The position numbers were made by a program, and so were the translations under genes. DNA of 64,000 nucleotides from UBA6016 sp041915365 (GTDB lineage Bacteria > Campylobacterota > Campylobacteria > Campylobacterales > UBA6016): contig JAYSBP010000009.1 in assembly GCA_041915365.1 (NCBI GenBank), forward strand, positions 1-64,000. The letters are read 5' to 3'. The notes below the pieces were generated by a model. It saw nothing but the letters and a program-made list of their open reading frames with translations, ran no database searches and had not been told where the DNA came from. Of the stretch, positions 1 through 7,749 are shown one piece after another (within the stretch, counting starts at the first letter, position 1; each line of letters starts with the position of its first letter).

Positions 1-1
1 C

Positions 2-244
2 TCGTGTGTTGTGTGTACCGGAACAGCCTGTTATATCAAGGGTGCGAACAAAATAGTGGACGGCGTATGCAAAAAATACAAAATCAAAGCCGGAGAGACC
101 ACAAAAGACGGCAAGCTCTCACTGCTGACTGCCAGATGTATCGGCTGTTGTGGTATTGCTCCGGCAGCCGTGTTTGATGGGGAGGTGCTAGGTAGCCTAG
201 ATGAAGATAAGACATTAACTAAAATAGAAGGTATGCTCCGATGA
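2..244 (+). CDS. hoxE: NAD-reducing hydrogenase diaphorase subunit HoxE (NuoE-like), 5' end outside the window
   Basis: This is the C-terminal part of a thioredoxin-like [2Fe-2S] subunit. The frame is open from base 2, so the gene begins before the window and the GTG at 11 is not taken as its start. A C-x4-C pair and a later C-x3-C pair, the NuoE/HoxE cluster ligands, are visible. HoxE is an electron-transfer subunit of the diaphorase part of bidirectional hydrogenases. The stop codon overlaps the hoxF start (ATGA), which implies translational coupling. It could formally be a NuoE homologue, but the hoxUYH genes downstream favour HoxE. Confidence 0.85.
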   Translation, partial: SCVVCTGTACYIKGANKIVDGVCKKYKIKAGETTKDGKLSLLTARCIGCCGIAPAAVFDGEVLGSLDEDKTLTKIEGMLR

Positions 245-1848
245 TTACCCATATTGAAGAACTAGAAGAGATAGCCGCAAGAATAAAAAACGTAGATGAT
301 GGATTTGACGAGATAATCTCTGTTTGCACGGGAACGGCCTGCATAGCTGTCGGAAGTGACAAGCTACTAGAAGCGGTCAAGGGCGAGCTTGCCAAATGCG
401 GGCTTGATAAATGCAAGGCTAAAGGTGTTGGATGTAAGGGGCTTTGCTCAAAAGGGCCTCTTGTGAATCTGGATAAAAAAGGGGAGCTTTACGAGGCGTT
501 AACCGTTGATGAGGCTGAGTCTTTTGTAAAGGCCGTGTCTGAGAAAAAAAGCTACGAACCTCGCCTAGCTGATGCGAATTCAAGTTTTTTTGCGAAACAA
601 AAAAAGATAGTCCTCGAAAACTCAGGTGTGATAGATCCTGAAAACATAGAGGAGTATATCGCTAGAGACGGATATGTGGCCTTGCTAAAAGCTATAACGG
701 AGATGAACCCGGCCTCTGTTATAGATGAGGTGAGAAATAGTGGGCTTAGAGGCAGAGGTGGCGGCGGTTACCCGACTGGTCTTAAGTGGCAGACTGTCTC
801 AAAATCCGAAGGCTCGCAAAAATACGTTATTTGTAATGGCGATGAGGGGGACCCAGGTGCATTTATGGATAGAAGCGTCATGGAGGCCGACCCGCACAGG
901 GTGATTGAGGGGATGGCGATAGCTGGATATGCCATAGGCGCAGATACCGGATACTTGTATGTTAGGGCCGAATACCCGCTTGCCGTCAAAATGCTCAAAA
1001 AAGCGATAAAAGACGCCGAGAAATGCGGACTCCTCGGCAAAAATATAGCTGGGACAAATTTTAGTTTCCACGTCGAGGTGAGACTCGGTGCAGGGGCTTT
1101 TGTTTGCGGCGAAGAGACCGCTCTTATAGCCTCCATAGAGGGCAAACGCGGTATGCCTCGCCCTAGACCGCCGTTTCCAGCGATGAAGGGGCTATTTGGC
1201 AAGCCAACCTTGATAAATAATGTTGAGAGTTTTGCAAATATCGCCCCGATTATTAGACATGGAGCATCGTATCTAAACTCTATCGGAACAGAAAAAAGCA
1301 AGGGAACAAAGGTATTTGCCCTAACCGGAAATATCGTAAATGCAGGAATCGTAGAGGTGCCGATGGGGATGAGCCTCCGTGAAATCGTATTTGATATAGG
1401 CGGTGGAATTGCCAGCGGTAAAGCGTTTAAAGCGGTTCAAACCGGCGGTCCTTCAGGCGGCTGCATCCCACCTGAGCACTTAGACCTGCCTGTTGATTAT
1501 GACTCACTGCTCTCTATAGGTTCCATGATGGGTTCGGGCGGTATGATAGTGATGGATGAGAGCTCAAATATGGTCGATGTCGCACGGTTTTTTATGGAGT
1601 TTTGTATGTCCGAGTCTTGCGGCAAGTGTGTGCCGTGTCGTGTAGGAACGGTTCAGATGTACAATCTGCTAGGGAAAATAGTAGACGGCAAGGCTGACGG
1701 ATGCGATATGGATAGATTGGAAAAACTATGTCATACGGTCAAAAATACAAGTCTTTGCGGTCTTGGTCAATCGGCGCCAAATCCGATACTAAGTACCCTA
1801 AAATTTTTCCGTTCCGAGTATATGGCATTTGAAGCGTGTGAGAGGTAG
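241..1848 (+). CDS. hoxF: NAD-reducing hydrogenase diaphorase subunit HoxF (NuoF-like)
   Basis: The 535-residue flavoprotein oxidises or reduces NAD(P)(H) through FMN. An N-terminal thioredoxin-like [2Fe-2S] domain has Cys29, Cys34, Cys65 and Cys69. The NuoF core follows, with the glycine-rich FMN loop GRGGGGYPTG (171-180) and the nucleotide-binding motif NGDEGDPGAFMDR near 199-211. The C-terminal [4Fe-4S] ligands are Cys460, Cys463, Cys466 and Cys506. Fusion of a NuoE-type domain to NuoF is typical of HoxF and NADP-reducing hydrogenases. It is coupled to hoxE by an ATGA overlap and lies 3 bp before hoxU. Confidence 0.93.
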   Translation: MITHIEELEEIAARIKNVDDGFDEIISVCTGTACIAVGSDKLLEAVKGELAKCGLDKCKAKGVGCKGLCSKGPLVNLDKKGELYEALTVDEAESFVKAVSEKKSYEPRLADANSSFFAKQKKIVLENSGVIDPENIEEYIARDGYVALLKAITEMNPASVIDEVRNSGLRGRGGGGYPTGLKWQTVSKSEGSQKYVICNGDEGDPGAFMDRSVMEADPHRVIEGMAIAGYAIGADTGYLYVRAEYPLAVKMLKKAIKDAEKCGLLGKNIAGTNFSFHVEVRLGAGAFVCGEETALIASIEGKRGMPRPRPPFPAMKGLFGKPTLINNVESFANIAPIIRHGASYLNSIGTEKSKGTKVFALTGNIVNAGIVEVPMGMSLREIVFDIGGGIASGKAFKAVQTGGPSGGCIPPEHLDLPVDYDSLLSIGSMMGSGGMIVMDESSNMVDVARFFMEFCMSESCGKCVPCRVGTVQMYNLLGKIVDGKADGCDMDRLEKLCHTVKNTSLCGLGQSAPNPILSTLKFFRSEYMAFEACER

Positions 1849-1851
1849 GCG

Positions 1852-2568
1852 ATGAACGAGATAAAAACACTAAAAATAAACGGCGTAGACGTCAGCGGAC
1901 GCTCAGGCGAGACCGTGCTAGACGTTGCCAGAGAGAATAATATATTTATACCTACCCTGTGCTATCTGGAGGGGCTAAGTAGTTATGGGGCTTGCAGACT
2001 TTGTCTTGTGGAGGTAAAAGGCTCAAACAAGCTACTTCCGGCTTGCACGTCTTTTATTGAAGAGGGGATGGAGATTGAGACGGAGACGGAAAAACTAAAA
2101 GATTACAGAAAAACAATCCTTAGTATGATGTTTTCAGAGCGAAACCACACCTGTTCCGTGTGTGTCACAAACGGCGATTGCGAGTTACAGAGTATGGCTG
2201 TGACGCTTGAGATGGAGCACTCTGAGGTGGATTATCTGTATCCAAAAGTAGAAGTTGACGCTTCTCATGACGAGTTCATACTAGACCACAACAGATGTAT
2301 TTTGTGCGCCAGATGTGTAAGAGTGTGCGATGAAGTTGAAGGGGCGCACGTTTGGGATCTAAAAAATAGAGGGATAAACGCAAGGGTGATTACCGGATTC
2401 AATCAGGAGTGGGGCGAAGTAGACACATGTACGACATGCGGCAAATGTGTCGCCGTATGCCCGACCGGAACGCTTACTCACAAAGGTAGAAGTGCCGGAG
2501 AAGAACATAAAAACAGAGCCTTATTATTAAATCTTTTGAGGGTCAAGGAGGCTACACATGAAGCTTAA
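1852..2568 (+). CDS. hoxU: NAD-reducing hydrogenase diaphorase subunit HoxU
   Basis: The 238-residue iron-sulfur subunit resembles the N-terminal part of NuoG and carries electrons from HoxF to the hydrogenase dimer. A plant-ferredoxin-type [2Fe-2S] site has Cys37, Cys48, Cys51 and Cys65. A NuoG-type His/Cys site has His99, Cys101, Cys104 and Cys110. Two ferredoxin-like [4Fe-4S] motifs, CILCARCVRVC and CTTCGKCVAVCP, follow. The length is normal for HoxU and no NuoG molybdopterin domain is present. It overlaps the start of hoxY by 11 bp. Confidence 0.93.
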   Translation: MNEIKTLKINGVDVSGRSGETVLDVARENNIFIPTLCYLEGLSSYGACRLCLVEVKGSNKLLPACTSFIEEGMEIETETEKLKDYRKTILSMMFSERNHTCSVCVTNGDCELQSMAVTLEMEHSEVDYLYPKVEVDASHDEFILDHNRCILCARCVRVCDEVEGAHVWDLKNRGINARVITGFNQEWGEVDTCTTCGKCVAVCPTGTLTHKGRSAGEEHKNRALLLNLLRVKEATHEA

Positions 2569-3091
2569 GTTTGCAACTGTTTGGCTGGATGGATGTAGCG
2601 GATGCCACATGAGCTTTCTCGATATGGACGAAAAACTATTAGAGCTAAACGAAAAAGTAGAGGTCGTATGCTCACCGTATGTTGACGCAAAAGAGTTTCC
2701 GGAGGGGGTAGACCTTGTGCTTGTGGAGGGTGCGGTAAGTAGCGAAGAGGATATTGAAAAGCTAAAAAAAATCAGAAAAAGGGCGAAAAAAATCATTGCG
2801 TTCGGTGATTGTGCCGTGACAGGAAATGTGACCGCTATGAGAAATATATGCGGACTAGAAGATGCAATGGAGCTTGCTTACAAAGATAATGCAAATATCA
2901 CCTCAGATACTTTTCCGGCGCCTGTGCTCCCCGTACAGCTAGAGCATGTCGTACCACTAAACGAAGTCGTACACATAGACTATTTCCTCCCAGGTTGCCC
3001 GCCTCCGGCAGTTGCCATCGAAGAGATGCTGTTTGCCATGATAGAAGGTAGAGAGCCAAATATCAACCACTTAACTCGTTTTGGGAAGTAA
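2558..3091 (+). CDS. hoxY: NAD-reducing hydrogenase small subunit HoxY
   Basis: The 177-residue small subunit of the [NiFe] core holds the proximal [4Fe-4S] cluster that passes electrons between HoxH and HoxU. The N-terminal motif DGCSGCH (Cys13, Cys16), a middle GDC and the later PGCPPP supply the expected cysteines. There is no twin-arginine signal peptide, so the enzyme should be cytoplasmic, as expected for group 3 hydrogenases. It overlaps hoxU and is separated from hoxH by an 84 bp gap that can form hairpins. Confidence 0.94.
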   Translation: MKLKFATVWLDGCSGCHMSFLDMDEKLLELNEKVEVVCSPYVDAKEFPEGVDLVLVEGAVSSEEDIEKLKKIRKRAKKIIAFGDCAVTGNVTAMRNICGLEDAMELAYKDNANITSDTFPAPVLPVQLEHVVPLNEVVHIDYFLPGCPPPAVAIEEMLFAMIEGREPNINHLTRFGK

Positions 3092-3096
3092 TTAAG

Positions 3097-3154
3097 AGCA
3101 GCTAGCTGCGAGAGCTGTCTGCTGAAGACCTAATTTCAGGCTTTGCCGGAAATT
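3097..3154 (+). other. Intergenic hairpins between hoxY and hoxH
   Basis: The gap between hoxY and hoxH contains two potential RNA hairpins. The first (3097-3123) has arms AGCAG and CTGCT and encloses the perfect palindrome GCAGCTAGCTGC (3098-3109). The second (3132-3154) has arms AATTTC and GAAATT, a single mismatch, an inner GGC/GCC stem and a TTT loop. No U-run follows, so a strong terminator is unlikely. Transcript processing or stabilisation of the hoxH part is possible. The structures are seen; the role is inference. Confidence 0.4.
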
Positions 3155-3175
3155 TGAGAATTAATGAGGATAATT

Positions 3176-4585
3176 ATGAAGAAGATAACGATAGATCCGG
3201 TAACAAGAATAGAAGGCCACGCAAAAATAACGATAGATTTGGATGATGCCGGAAATGCGGTTGACGCAAAAATTCATGTGACGCAGTTTCGTGGATTTGA
3301 AAAGTTTTGTCAGGGTAGACCTTTTAGCGAAATGCCGTCGCTTATGGCTAGAACATGCGGTATATGTCCTGTTAGCCACCTAGTGAGTGGGGCAAAAGCC
3401 GGAGACGGACTGCTAAGCGTGAAAGTGCCGAAAACGGGTGCAAACCTCAGACGGATTATGAATCTGGCTCAAATCATGCAGTCGCACTCTCTAAACTTTT
3501 TTCACCTATCAAGCCCTGATATACTACTCGGCTTTGATGCCGACCCAAAAGAGCGGAATATCTTTTATCTAATGAGCAAAGAGCCGGCAATAGCCAAAAT
3601 GGGTGTCGGTCTAAGGGCTTTTGGTCAGCACATCATAGAGATACTCGGCAACAAGCGGATACATCCGGCGTGGATAGTCCCCGGTGGTGTGAATGCCCCG
3701 TTAGCACCTGCCCAAAGAGAAGAGATACTATCCAAGATAGACGAGAAAAAAAGAGATGCACTTGCGGCGATAGAGCTATTCAAATCAAAACTCTCCTCTT
3801 TCCCGAAAGAGATAGCCGCCATCGCAAATTTTGACACTTTGTTTATGTCTATGGTGGGCAAGGATGGAGAGCTGGATCACTATGACGGAAAGATAAAGTT
3901 TATCGATGCAAAAGGGAATACCGTAGCCGAAAATCTAGAGCCATCGGATTATCAAAGCTACATTGGCGAGAGGGTTGAGGATTTTAGTTTTATGAAATCT
4001 CCGTACTATTTGCCATTTGGCCCCGAAAAAGGGGTATATAGAGTTGGACCTCTTGCGAGATTGAATATCGCAAAAAGATGCGGTACCCCTCTAGCCGACA
4101 AAGAGCTTGGCATTTTCAAAAGCTATGCCCCGACGCAAAACGCAAGCTTTTTTTATCACTATGCAAGACTCATTGAAGTGCTTTATTGCATCGAAAAGAT
4201 AGAAGAGTTGCTAAACGAACCCGATATTTTGTCTGACCATGTGAGAGCCGTGGCAAAGCTAAACGAGTTTGAGGCGGTCGGGATGAGTGAGGCACCGAGA
4301 GGTACGCTACTGCATCACTACAAAACCGACAAAAACGGCCTTATTACGTTTGCCAATCTGATAATAGCTACAGGGCACAACAATCTGGCTATGAATGCGG
4401 GTATTACGCAGGCGGCAAAAGAGTTTGTGAGAGGTGAATACACGCAGGGTGCACTAAACCGCGTAGAGGCCGTTATAAGAGCTTTTGACCCGTGTCTATC
4501 ATGCGCTACGCACGCACAAGGGAAGATGGGATTCGAGGTCGCTTTTAGAAGGGACGGCGAAATAGTGGATAAAAAGTTTATTTGA
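3176..4585 (+). CDS. hoxH: NAD-reducing hydrogenase large subunit HoxH ([NiFe] catalytic subunit)
   Basis: This subunit binds the NiFe active site and interconverts H2 with protons and electrons. The N-terminal ligand motif RTCGICPVSH has Cys61 and Cys64. The C-terminal motif DPCLSCATH has Cys440 and Cys443 and is followed by a 23-residue extension, which in this family is removed after the His once nickel is inserted. I chose the ATG at 3176 because AGGA at 3167-3170 is correctly spaced. An ATG four codons upstream (3164) would place that site inside the gene. The stop overlaps the protease gene. Confidence 0.95.
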   Translation: MKKITIDPVTRIEGHAKITIDLDDAGNAVDAKIHVTQFRGFEKFCQGRPFSEMPSLMARTCGICPVSHLVSGAKAGDGLLSVKVPKTGANLRRIMNLAQIMQSHSLNFFHLSSPDILLGFDADPKERNIFYLMSKEPAIAKMGVGLRAFGQHIIEILGNKRIHPAWIVPGGVNAPLAPAQREEILSKIDEKKRDALAAIELFKSKLSSFPKEIAAIANFDTLFMSMVGKDGELDHYDGKIKFIDAKGNTVAENLEPSDYQSYIGERVEDFSFMKSPYYLPFGPEKGVYRVGPLARLNIAKRCGTPLADKELGIFKSYAPTQNASFFYHYARLIEVLYCIEKIEELLNEPDILSDHVRAVAKLNEFEAVGMSEAPRGTLLHHYKTDKNGLITFANLIIATGHNNLAMNAGITQAAKEFVRGEYTQGALNRVEAVIRAFDPCLSCATHAQGKMGFEVAFRRDGEIVDKKFI

Positions 4586-4992
4586 CGACTCTTTTTATCT
4601 GCTACGGCAACGATCTCATTGGCAATGATGCCTTTGGACGAGCGGTCTATGAGGCTTTGCCAGATGTTTGCGAGAGGGTGTTTGTCATTCAGCTCCTCCC
4701 AGAGCTTCTTGAAAAAGCAAAAGATTATGAGAGACTTGTATTTGTCGATGCGGCGCACGGCGGTGGGGACGTAGAGCTGTATGAAATATTCCCCTCAAAC
4801 GAGGATACTGCAGATTTTCACCATCTAAGCGCTGAAACTTTCCTTGGATTACTCCAAACACTTTACAATCGTAGACCAAAATCATATATGTGTGCCGGAT
4901 ATTTTGATAGTTTTGAGATAGGAGATGTAGACTTGGAGTTTGAGAGCAAAGTCAAAAACGCAGTATCTACACTAATACAAACTCTCATATAA
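4582..4992 (+). CDS. hoxW: Hydrogenase maturation protease (HoxW/HyaD family)
   Basis: The 136-residue protein starts with a TTG codon that overlaps the hoxH stop. Its opening residues ICYGNDLIGNDAFGRAV match the family's G-N-x-x-x-x-D-D/N-x-x-G pattern, whose acidic residues bind nickel in the precursor. A second aspartate motif, VFVDAAHGG, follows. Members of this family cut the C-terminal extension of the large subunit, and HoxH here has such an extension. Position directly after hoxH supports a dedicated role. Function is by family and context; the symbol follows the usual name for the Hox protease. Confidence 0.85.
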   Translation: MTTLFICYGNDLIGNDAFGRAVYEALPDVCERVFVIQLLPELLEKAKDYERLVFVDAAHGGGDVELYEIFPSNEDTADFHHLSAETFLGLLQTLYNRRPKSYMCAGYFDSFEIGDVDLEFESKVKNAVSTLIQTLI

Positions 4993-4993
4993 T
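4988..4993 (+). promoter_or_regulatory. Possible -10 element before the cyclophilin gene
   Basis: TATAAT overlaps the last codons of the hydrogenase protease gene and lies 27 bp before the cyclophilin ATG. No good -35 is seen at 16-18 bp. Many Campylobacterota promoters have weak -35 boxes, so the site is plausible but not proven. Confidence 0.35.
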
Positions 4994-5020
4994 TACAAAA
5001 AAATTAATAGAGGGGATAAA

Positions 5021-5521
5021 ATGTTTTTTAATAAAGAACTAAAAGAATTTGACACATCGGCAGAGGCGCTTGATGGTGTGAACTATGCGACTGTTACGAC
5101 TGAAAAAGGGGCGATGAAAATCAAACTTTTAAAAGAAGAGGCTCCGATAGCGGTAGCAAACTTCGCAGACCTTGTTAAAAAAGGGTTCTATGATGGACTA
5201 AATTTTCATAGGGTTATAGCGGGATTTATGGCACAGGGCGGTTGTCCGGAGGGCTCAGGCAGGGGCGGCCCTGGATATGCTATCAAATGCGAATGTATGA
5301 ACAATACGTCAAAACACCTAAAAGGTACGCTATCAATGGCGCATGCAGGAAGAGATACTGGCGGCAGTCAGTTTTTCATCTGCTTTGCCCCACAATCACA
5401 CCTTGACAAACAACATACGGTGTTTGGCCAAATCGACAAAGATGATGCAGAGAGTATGAAAACGCTTGATAGTGTCAAACAAGGTGACAAAATCGTCAGC
5501 ATAGCGATAAGCGCAGAATAA
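5021..5521 (+). CDS. Peptidylprolyl isomerase, cyclophilin type
   Basis: The 166-residue cytoplasmic cyclophilin catalyses cis-trans isomerisation of peptide bonds before proline. Cyclophilin core motifs are visible: FHRVIAGFMAQGG with the catalytic arginine, GTLSMAHAG and GSQFFICF. Length is normal for bacterial PpiB-like enzymes and there is no signal peptide. The ATG follows an AGAGGGG ribosome binding site. Its stop TAA shares a base with the next start (TAATG), so the amidotransferase gene is probably co-translated. Confidence 0.93.
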   Translation: MFFNKELKEFDTSAEALDGVNYATVTTEKGAMKIKLLKEEAPIAVANFADLVKKGFYDGLNFHRVIAGFMAQGGCPEGSGRGGPGYAIKCECMNNTSKHLKGTLSMAHAGRDTGGSQFFICFAPQSHLDKQHTVFGQIDKDDAESMKTLDSVKQGDKIVSIAISAE

Positions 5522-6192
5522 TGACGATTTCGGTCTGGCAACACGTCGACTTTGAGGGGCCATCCGCAATAGCCGAGTGGGCAAAAGAGCGGGGCCATGT
5601 TCTGGAGATTATCCGTGCCGACTATGATGACCCATTTACCGTTCGTGACGCTCTTGTGGTGCTCGGCGGGCCTATGGGCGTCTACGATTCTTTACCGTTT
5701 TTGCCAGCCGAAAAAGCGGCACTAAAAAGCCATATCAACAGAGGTGGCAAAACTTTCGGTATATGCCTGGGCTCTCAGTTAATCGCTGATGTAATGGGGG
5801 CAAGAGTATTTTCCAGCGGAACAAGAGAGGTTGGCTGGAGAAGTGTTAGCTTCGCCAAGCACCAAATGACTGACGGGCTAGGTGACGATGGGATTGTGTT
5901 TCACTGGCACGGCGATACGTTTGATTTGCCACCTGGCGCTGAGCTGCTCGCTTCAAATGATGCTTTTAAAAATCAGATGTTTTGCGCAAAAGGCGGGAAG
6001 GTGATAGCGACTCAGTTTCACTTTGAGACGACTAGAGAGAGTATGGAAGATATATTGGAGGCCGATAGCGGGTATTTGGACTTTGACTCGCCGTTTATCC
6101 AAGATTTTGATGATATTTTACTCGGGGCAAGGTATATTCCTAGAGCAAATGAGTTACTTTTTAAACTTCTTGACAAGTGGATAGCTCTTTAG
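5521..6192 (+). CDS. Class I glutamine amidotransferase (GMP-synthase-like) of unknown substrate
   Basis: The 223-residue protein has a class I glutaminase fold. The nucleophile elbow GICLGSQ places Cys82 as the catalytic cysteine, and QFHFET gives His167 and Glu169 as the rest of the triad. It has no synthetase domain, so it is a stand-alone glutaminase or peptidase of the GuaA/YfeJ-like group rather than GMP synthase itself. It starts one base into the cyclophilin stop and lies 3 bp before queH. Substrate is unknown. Confidence 0.85.
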   Translation: MTISVWQHVDFEGPSAIAEWAKERGHVLEIIRADYDDPFTVRDALVVLGGPMGVYDSLPFLPAEKAALKSHINRGGKTFGICLGSQLIADVMGARVFSSGTREVGWRSVSFAKHQMTDGLGDDGIVFHWHGDTFDLPPGAELLASNDAFKNQMFCAKGGKVIATQFHFETTRESMEDILEADSGYLDFDSPFIQDFDDILLGARYIPRANELLFKLLDKWIAL

Positions 6193-6195
6193 GGA

Positions 6196-7248
6196 ATGTT
6201 AGTTCACATCTGCTGCTCTGTCGATAGCCACTACTTCCTCACTCGCCTTAAAGCCGATTATCCAAATGAGAGATTGGTCGGCTTTTTTTATAATCCGAAT
6301 ATTCATCCGAGAGCCGAATATGAATTAAGACTCCAAGACGCAAAAATGAGTTGTAAGAAGCTAGACATAGAGCTACTTGAGGGCAAGTATGACGACGTGT
6401 TTTGGTATGAAGCGGTAAAGAGCTTTGAGGGGTGCGCTGAAAAGGGCGAGAGATGTGAAATATGTTTTGACAAAAGATTTGAAGAGAGCGCCAAAAAAGC
6501 CGCCCAGCTGGGGCTAAATACATTTACTTCCACTCTGCTCCAAAGCCCGCTAAAAGATAAAGAGCAACTGAGAATATCTCTTGAAAAAATCTCTCAAAAA
6601 TACGGTGTGGATTTTGCCTTCGTGGACTACCTCTCAAAAGGGGGTATGGAAGCTCAAAACAAAGCGGCAAAGGAAGCTGGGCTATATCGTCAAAATTATT
6701 GCGGCTGTTCGTGGGGACTCATAAACCAAAGGGCAAAAAAAGAAGAGCCTATTTTTGAAAGTTTTTCGACTATTGCTCCAAGAGAGTTTCCGGCATCTGC
6801 AGAAGATAGGTTACGATTTTATGCACAAAATGGCAGTGAGATTTTTAGAGCTAGAATACTTGATTATCGCTGTTTATCGGCATCCATTAGTGCAAATGGG
6901 GAGCTTTTGGCCTCATATCCACTATTGTATTCTACCTCTCAAAAAGATAGCTTTACCGCAAATACGCTGTGTGAAAAAAATGGAATTTTGTTTTTGGATA
7001 AAGATGGCACTAGGGTTGTGAGCCTTGCCGCTTTAAATAGCTTTTTGGATAAAAATTATAAAGACACGGTTGAACTCATATTTTCCCCTCCAACGTTTGG
7101 GGAGGAGATGAGATTTCGTTTATCGCTAGTTGCTCACCCTTTTGATATGTCCCCTATTTTTGTGGTCGATAATCCGATTTTTGACGCAAAGTATAAAATA
7201 GAGCTAAAATTTGCCGTATCCCACTCCGCAATGGAGCAAACTCCTTAA
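6196..7248 (+). CDS. queH: Epoxyqueuosine reductase QueH
   Basis: QueH carries out the last step of queuosine synthesis in tRNA, reducing epoxyqueuosine. The N-terminal CC pair (Cys6, Cys7) in VHICCSVD and the later Cys80, with the CEIC pair Cys87/Cys90, are the cluster and metal ligands of this DUF208 family. The sequence FYNPNIHPRAEYE is also characteristic. At 350 residues it is longer than the roughly 200-residue minimal form. About 150 extra C-terminal residues form a second region whose role I do not recognise. The ATG follows an AGGGA site directly after the upstream stop. Confidence 0.88.
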   Translation: MLVHICCSVDSHYFLTRLKADYPNERLVGFFYNPNIHPRAEYELRLQDAKMSCKKLDIELLEGKYDDVFWYEAVKSFEGCAEKGERCEICFDKRFEESAKKAAQLGLNTFTSTLLQSPLKDKEQLRISLEKISQKYGVDFAFVDYLSKGGMEAQNKAAKEAGLYRQNYCGCSWGLINQRAKKEEPIFESFSTIAPREFPASAEDRLRFYAQNGSEIFRARILDYRCLSASISANGELLASYPLLYSTSQKDSFTANTLCEKNGILFLDKDGTRVVSLAALNSFLDKNYKDTVELIFSPPTFGEEMRFRLSLVAHPFDMSPIFVVDNPIFDAKYKIELKFAVSHSAMEQTP

Positions 7249-7262
7249 AAAAAGCTAATTTT

Positions 7263-7271
7263 TGCTAAAAT
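7263..7271 (+). promoter_or_regulatory. Extended -10 promoter for the fabZ operon
   Basis: TG-C-TAAAAT is an extended -10 element in the 60 bp gap between queH and fabZ, about 38 bp before the fabZ ATG. No clear -35 is present, which fits extended -10 promoters. It would drive fabZ-lpxA-clpX and perhaps mreBC. Confidence 0.5.
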
Positions 7272-7308
7272 CCTCCAATTTTTCTGTATAAAAAGGTAAC
7301 CTCAAAAT

Positions 7309-7749
7309 ATGCTTGATATTAACGAAATATCCAAAATTCTACCCCACAAATATCCGTTTTTGCTAGTCGACAGAGTCACGGCTCTTGTTGGTGGTGAGTC
7401 GATTGAAGCTTACAAAAATATATCAATCTCCGACCAAGTATTCCAAGGGCATTTTCCTGGGCATCCGATATATCCGGGCGTGCTTATTATAGAGGGGATG
7501 GCGCAAGCAGGCGGTGTATTGGCGTTTAAGAGCGTTGCTGACGAGAGTGAATTTGCAAATAAAGTCGTGTATTTTATGAGCATAGACAAGGCAAAGTTTA
7601 GAAATCCTGTGCTCCCTGGCGACAAGCTAGAGTATAAGCTGAGCGTTATTAAGCATAAAGGCAATATTTGGGTCCTTGATGGCAAGGCGTATGTAGATGA
7701 CAAGCTTGTGGCAGAAGCTGAGCTAAAAGCAATGATAGTAGACAAATAA
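7309..7749 (+). CDS. fabZ: 3-hydroxyacyl-[acyl-carrier-protein] dehydratase FabZ
   Basis: FabZ dehydrates beta-hydroxyacyl-ACP in fatty acid elongation. The 146-residue hotdog-fold protein has the motif HFPGHPIYPGVLIIEGMAQA, which contains the catalytic histidine and glutamate. Its length is typical. It is the first gene of a tightly packed run and its stop TAA overlaps the lpxA ATG. FabZ competes with lipid A synthesis for hydroxymyristoyl-ACP, and the fabZ-lpxA pairing is common in Gram-negative bacteria. Confidence 0.96.
   Translation: MLDINEISKILPHKYPFLLVDRVTALVGGESIEAYKNISISDQVFQGHFPGHPIYPGVLIIEGMAQAGGVLAFKSVADESEFANKVVYFMSIDKAKFRNPVLPGDKLEYKLSVIKHKGNIWVLDGKAYVDDKLVAEAELKAMIVDK

Noticed and set aside
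768..1301. A 177-codon minus-strand frame opposite hoxF
   Set aside because: It is antisense to strongly conserved FMN and NAD motifs and has no independent support.
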